This document shows positions 6,254 to 7,204 of a DNA stretch of 7,204 nt, one piece after another. The stretch covers positions 1 to 7,204 of the forward strand of contig JAKUTI010000134.1 in the NCBI GenBank assembly GCA_022448765.1, given 5' to 3'. Origin of the DNA: Pseudomonadales bacterium. Lineage in GTDB: Bacteria > Pseudomonadota > Gammaproteobacteria > Pseudomonadales > Azotimanducaceae. The position numbers were made by a program, and so were the translations under genes. Each line of letters begins with the position of its first letter. Position 1 is the first letter of the stretch. The notes under the pieces were generated by a model, which worked only from the letters and a program-made list of their open reading frames with translations, did not search any database and had not been told where the DNA came from.

Positions 6254-6310
6254 GCCGGGGCTCCATCGACCGCGTATACCGCTAATATCGAGCCAGTGTG
6301 CGCAAAATCG

Positions 6311-6351
6311 AGTCCGGTGCCAACACGCGACCACCGTTTGGCAGCCGGACT
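6311..6351. repeat. Interrupted 16-bp inverted repeat (operator-like dyad or hairpin)
   Basis: Left arm AGTCCGG-TGCCAA-C-ACG (6311-6327) pairs with right arm CGT-TTGGCA-G-CCGGACT (6335-6351). This gives 16 base pairs with two single-base bulges (C6324, G6344) around a 7-base centre. It lies in the 146-bp spacer between the divergent transporter and LLM oxidoreductase genes and abuts a -10-like TACAAT. Position and symmetry suggest a regulator binding site controlling one or both genes. There is no T-run typical of a terminator on the plus side and only a short one on the minus side. Confidence 0.7.
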
Positions 6352-6356
6352 ACAAT
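6351..6356 (+). promoter_or_regulatory. Candidate -10 box for the LLM oxidoreductase gene
   Basis: TACAAT matches the sigma-70 -10 consensus at five of six positions. It sits against the right arm of the dyad, and the -35 region would fall in the dyad centre without a good match. Transcription would start near 6363, leaving a leader of roughly 37 bases with GGAGGT (6391-6396) just before ATG 6400. A weak -35 is what one would expect of an activated or repressed promoter, but this is motif inspection only. Confidence 0.35.
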
Positions 6357-6399
6357 GTCCTTACGTTTGCCTTCATATTAGACAGAAACCGGAGGTTCC

Positions 6400-7204
6400 A
6401 TGGACGTCGGCCTGCAACTTATTTTTTCGTCGTACGGCTGGGATACCAACGTCACCGACGGCACGGTCTACGAGCAAGAACTCCGGCTCGCCGAACTGGC
6501 CGAAGAACTCGGGTTCGATGCGGTCTGGCCTACTGAACATCACTTCTTCGATTATTCATTCTGCCCAGACAATCTCGAACTTCTCGCGTTCGTCGCAGGA
6601 AGGACCACCGATATCAAACTCGGTACTGCCGCCGTAATCCTTCCCTGGAACGAGCCCCTCCGAGTAGCCGAGAAAGTTGCCCTTCTCGATACGGTTTCCG
6701 GGGGTCGGGTCCGCTTTGGTATGGGTCGCGGACTCTCGCGTCGCGAGTTTGCACCGTTCGCCGGCATTGACATGGATACGTCAAGGGAACGTTTTGACGA
6801 ATCTTCCGTCATGATCGTTGATGCACTTAAGAACGGTTTTATTGAAGGGCAAGGACCCTATTATCCGCAGCCTCGAACCGAAATCCGTCCACGACCGGAA
6901 CGGTCGTTTGACGACCGAATTTATGCCGTCGCGAATTCATCAGATTCCATCGAAGCGTGTGCTCGGGTCGGCGGCCGTATGATTATGTTTTCCGAAGCCC
7001 ATTGGGAACGTCGCCTTCCGGGAATCGAACGTTATCGCGAACGCTACGAGCATTACCAAGAGAAAACCGCACCCCCGACCATGACCGCCGATTTTACTTT
7101 TTGTCACCCCGATCCAGACCATGCCCGAGACGTCGCGGAAGAGTGCATGGCCACGTATCTCCAAAGTCTTTTGGAACACTACGAATTAATGGGCGACCAC
7201 CTCG
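6400..7204 (+). CDS. LLM-class flavin-dependent oxidoreductase (luciferase-like monooxygenase), C-terminus cut by right edge
   Basis: A TIM-barrel flavin enzyme of the bacterial luciferase superfamily, which uses reduced FMN (some members F420) to oxidise organic substrates; the specific reaction is unknown. The frame is open from ATG 6400 to the window end, giving 268 complete codons of a family usually near 330-370. Features: M-D-V-G-L-Q-L-I-F at the first barrel strand, L-A-E-E-L-G-F-D-A-V-W (33-43), E46-H-H-F typical of the flavin/substrate pocket, I-K-L-G-T-A (72-77), and D-T-V-S-G-G-R-V-R-F-G-M-G-R-G (97-111), the best family signature. The start is secure: GGAGGT lies 3 bases before the ATG. 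It is transcribed away from the GPH symporter across the spacer with the dyad, so shared regulation is possible. Confidence 0.9.
   Translation, partial: MDVGLQLIFSSYGWDTNVTDGTVYEQELRLAELAEELGFDAVWPTEHHFFDYSFCPDNLELLAFVAGRTTDIKLGTAAVILPWNEPLRVAEKVALLDTVSGGRVRFGMGRGLSRREFAPFAGIDMDTSRERFDESSVMIVDALKNGFIEGQGPYYPQPRTEIRPRPERSFDDRIYAVANSSDSIEACARVGGRMIMFSEAHWERRLPGIERYRERYEHYQEKTAPPTMTADFTFCHPDPDHARDVAEECMATYLQSLLEHYELMGDHL

Noticed and set aside
6254..6334. 27-residue N-terminal extension of the GPH symporter from GTG 6334
   Set aside because: Atypical Cys/Trp/Arg-rich sequence, no Shine-Dalgarno, and it would run through the intergenic dyad. TTG 6253 has GGAG at proper spacing and begins where family homology begins.
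1..7204. CRISPR array, tRNA, rRNA, insertion sequence or phage genes
   Set aside because: No regularly spaced repeats, cloverleaf-like sequence, transposase or phage protein signatures were found on either strand.

Overview
The window looks like chromosomal DNA from a Sec-decoding proteobacterium, probably gammaproteobacterial or a close relative. This is inferred from the fumarase N-terminus, the mix of genes and the moderately GC-rich coding sequence; no rRNA or other taxonomic marker is present. Genes are densely packed. All intergenic gaps are under 150 bp, two gene pairs overlap tail to tail, and no mobile element, tRNA, rRNA or CRISPR was seen.

Left part (1-1122, minus strand): the first 43 codons of a class I (FumA/FumB-type) fumarate hydratase run off the left edge. 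Upstream of it lies the most interesting gene, a 306-residue protein of the glycine/sarcosine/betaine/D-proline reductase component B family. It is interrupted by an in-frame UGA at 634-636. The context is V-P-V-UGA-P-V-C-H-Q-S, and an 8-bp perfect hairpin with a G-first triloop begins shortly after the UGA. The two apparent short genes (634-1122 and 202-615) are therefore one selenoprotein gene with a U-x-x-C redox motif.

Middle-left (1202-2960, plus strand): an O-acetylhomoserine sulfhydrylase (MetY type, PLP enzyme of Met/Cys synthesis) overlaps a small CoA-binding (YccU-type Rossmann) protein, forming a two-gene unit. It is transcribed divergently from the selenoprotein across a 79-bp spacer.

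Middle (2957-6253): an acyl-CoA dehydrogenase (minus) meets the CoA-binding gene tail to tail with a 4-nt overlap. A glutathione S-transferase (plus) diverges from the dehydrogenase and meets a GPH-family (MelB-like) cation symporter (minus) tail to tail with a 9-nt overlap.

Right (6254-7204): a 146-bp spacer carries a striking 16-bp interrupted dyad (6311-6351). It separates the transporter from a divergently transcribed flavin-dependent (luciferase-like) oxidoreductase that runs off the right edge.

The genes do not form one obvious pathway. Recurring themes are sulfur/selenium and thiol redox chemistry (selenoprotein, MetY, GST), flavin oxidoreductases (acyl-CoA dehydrogenase, LLM enzyme) and uptake (GPH symporter). 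The selenoprotein has none of the usual Stickland reductase partners (GrdA, GrdC/D, PrdA) in this window, so its substrate is unknown.
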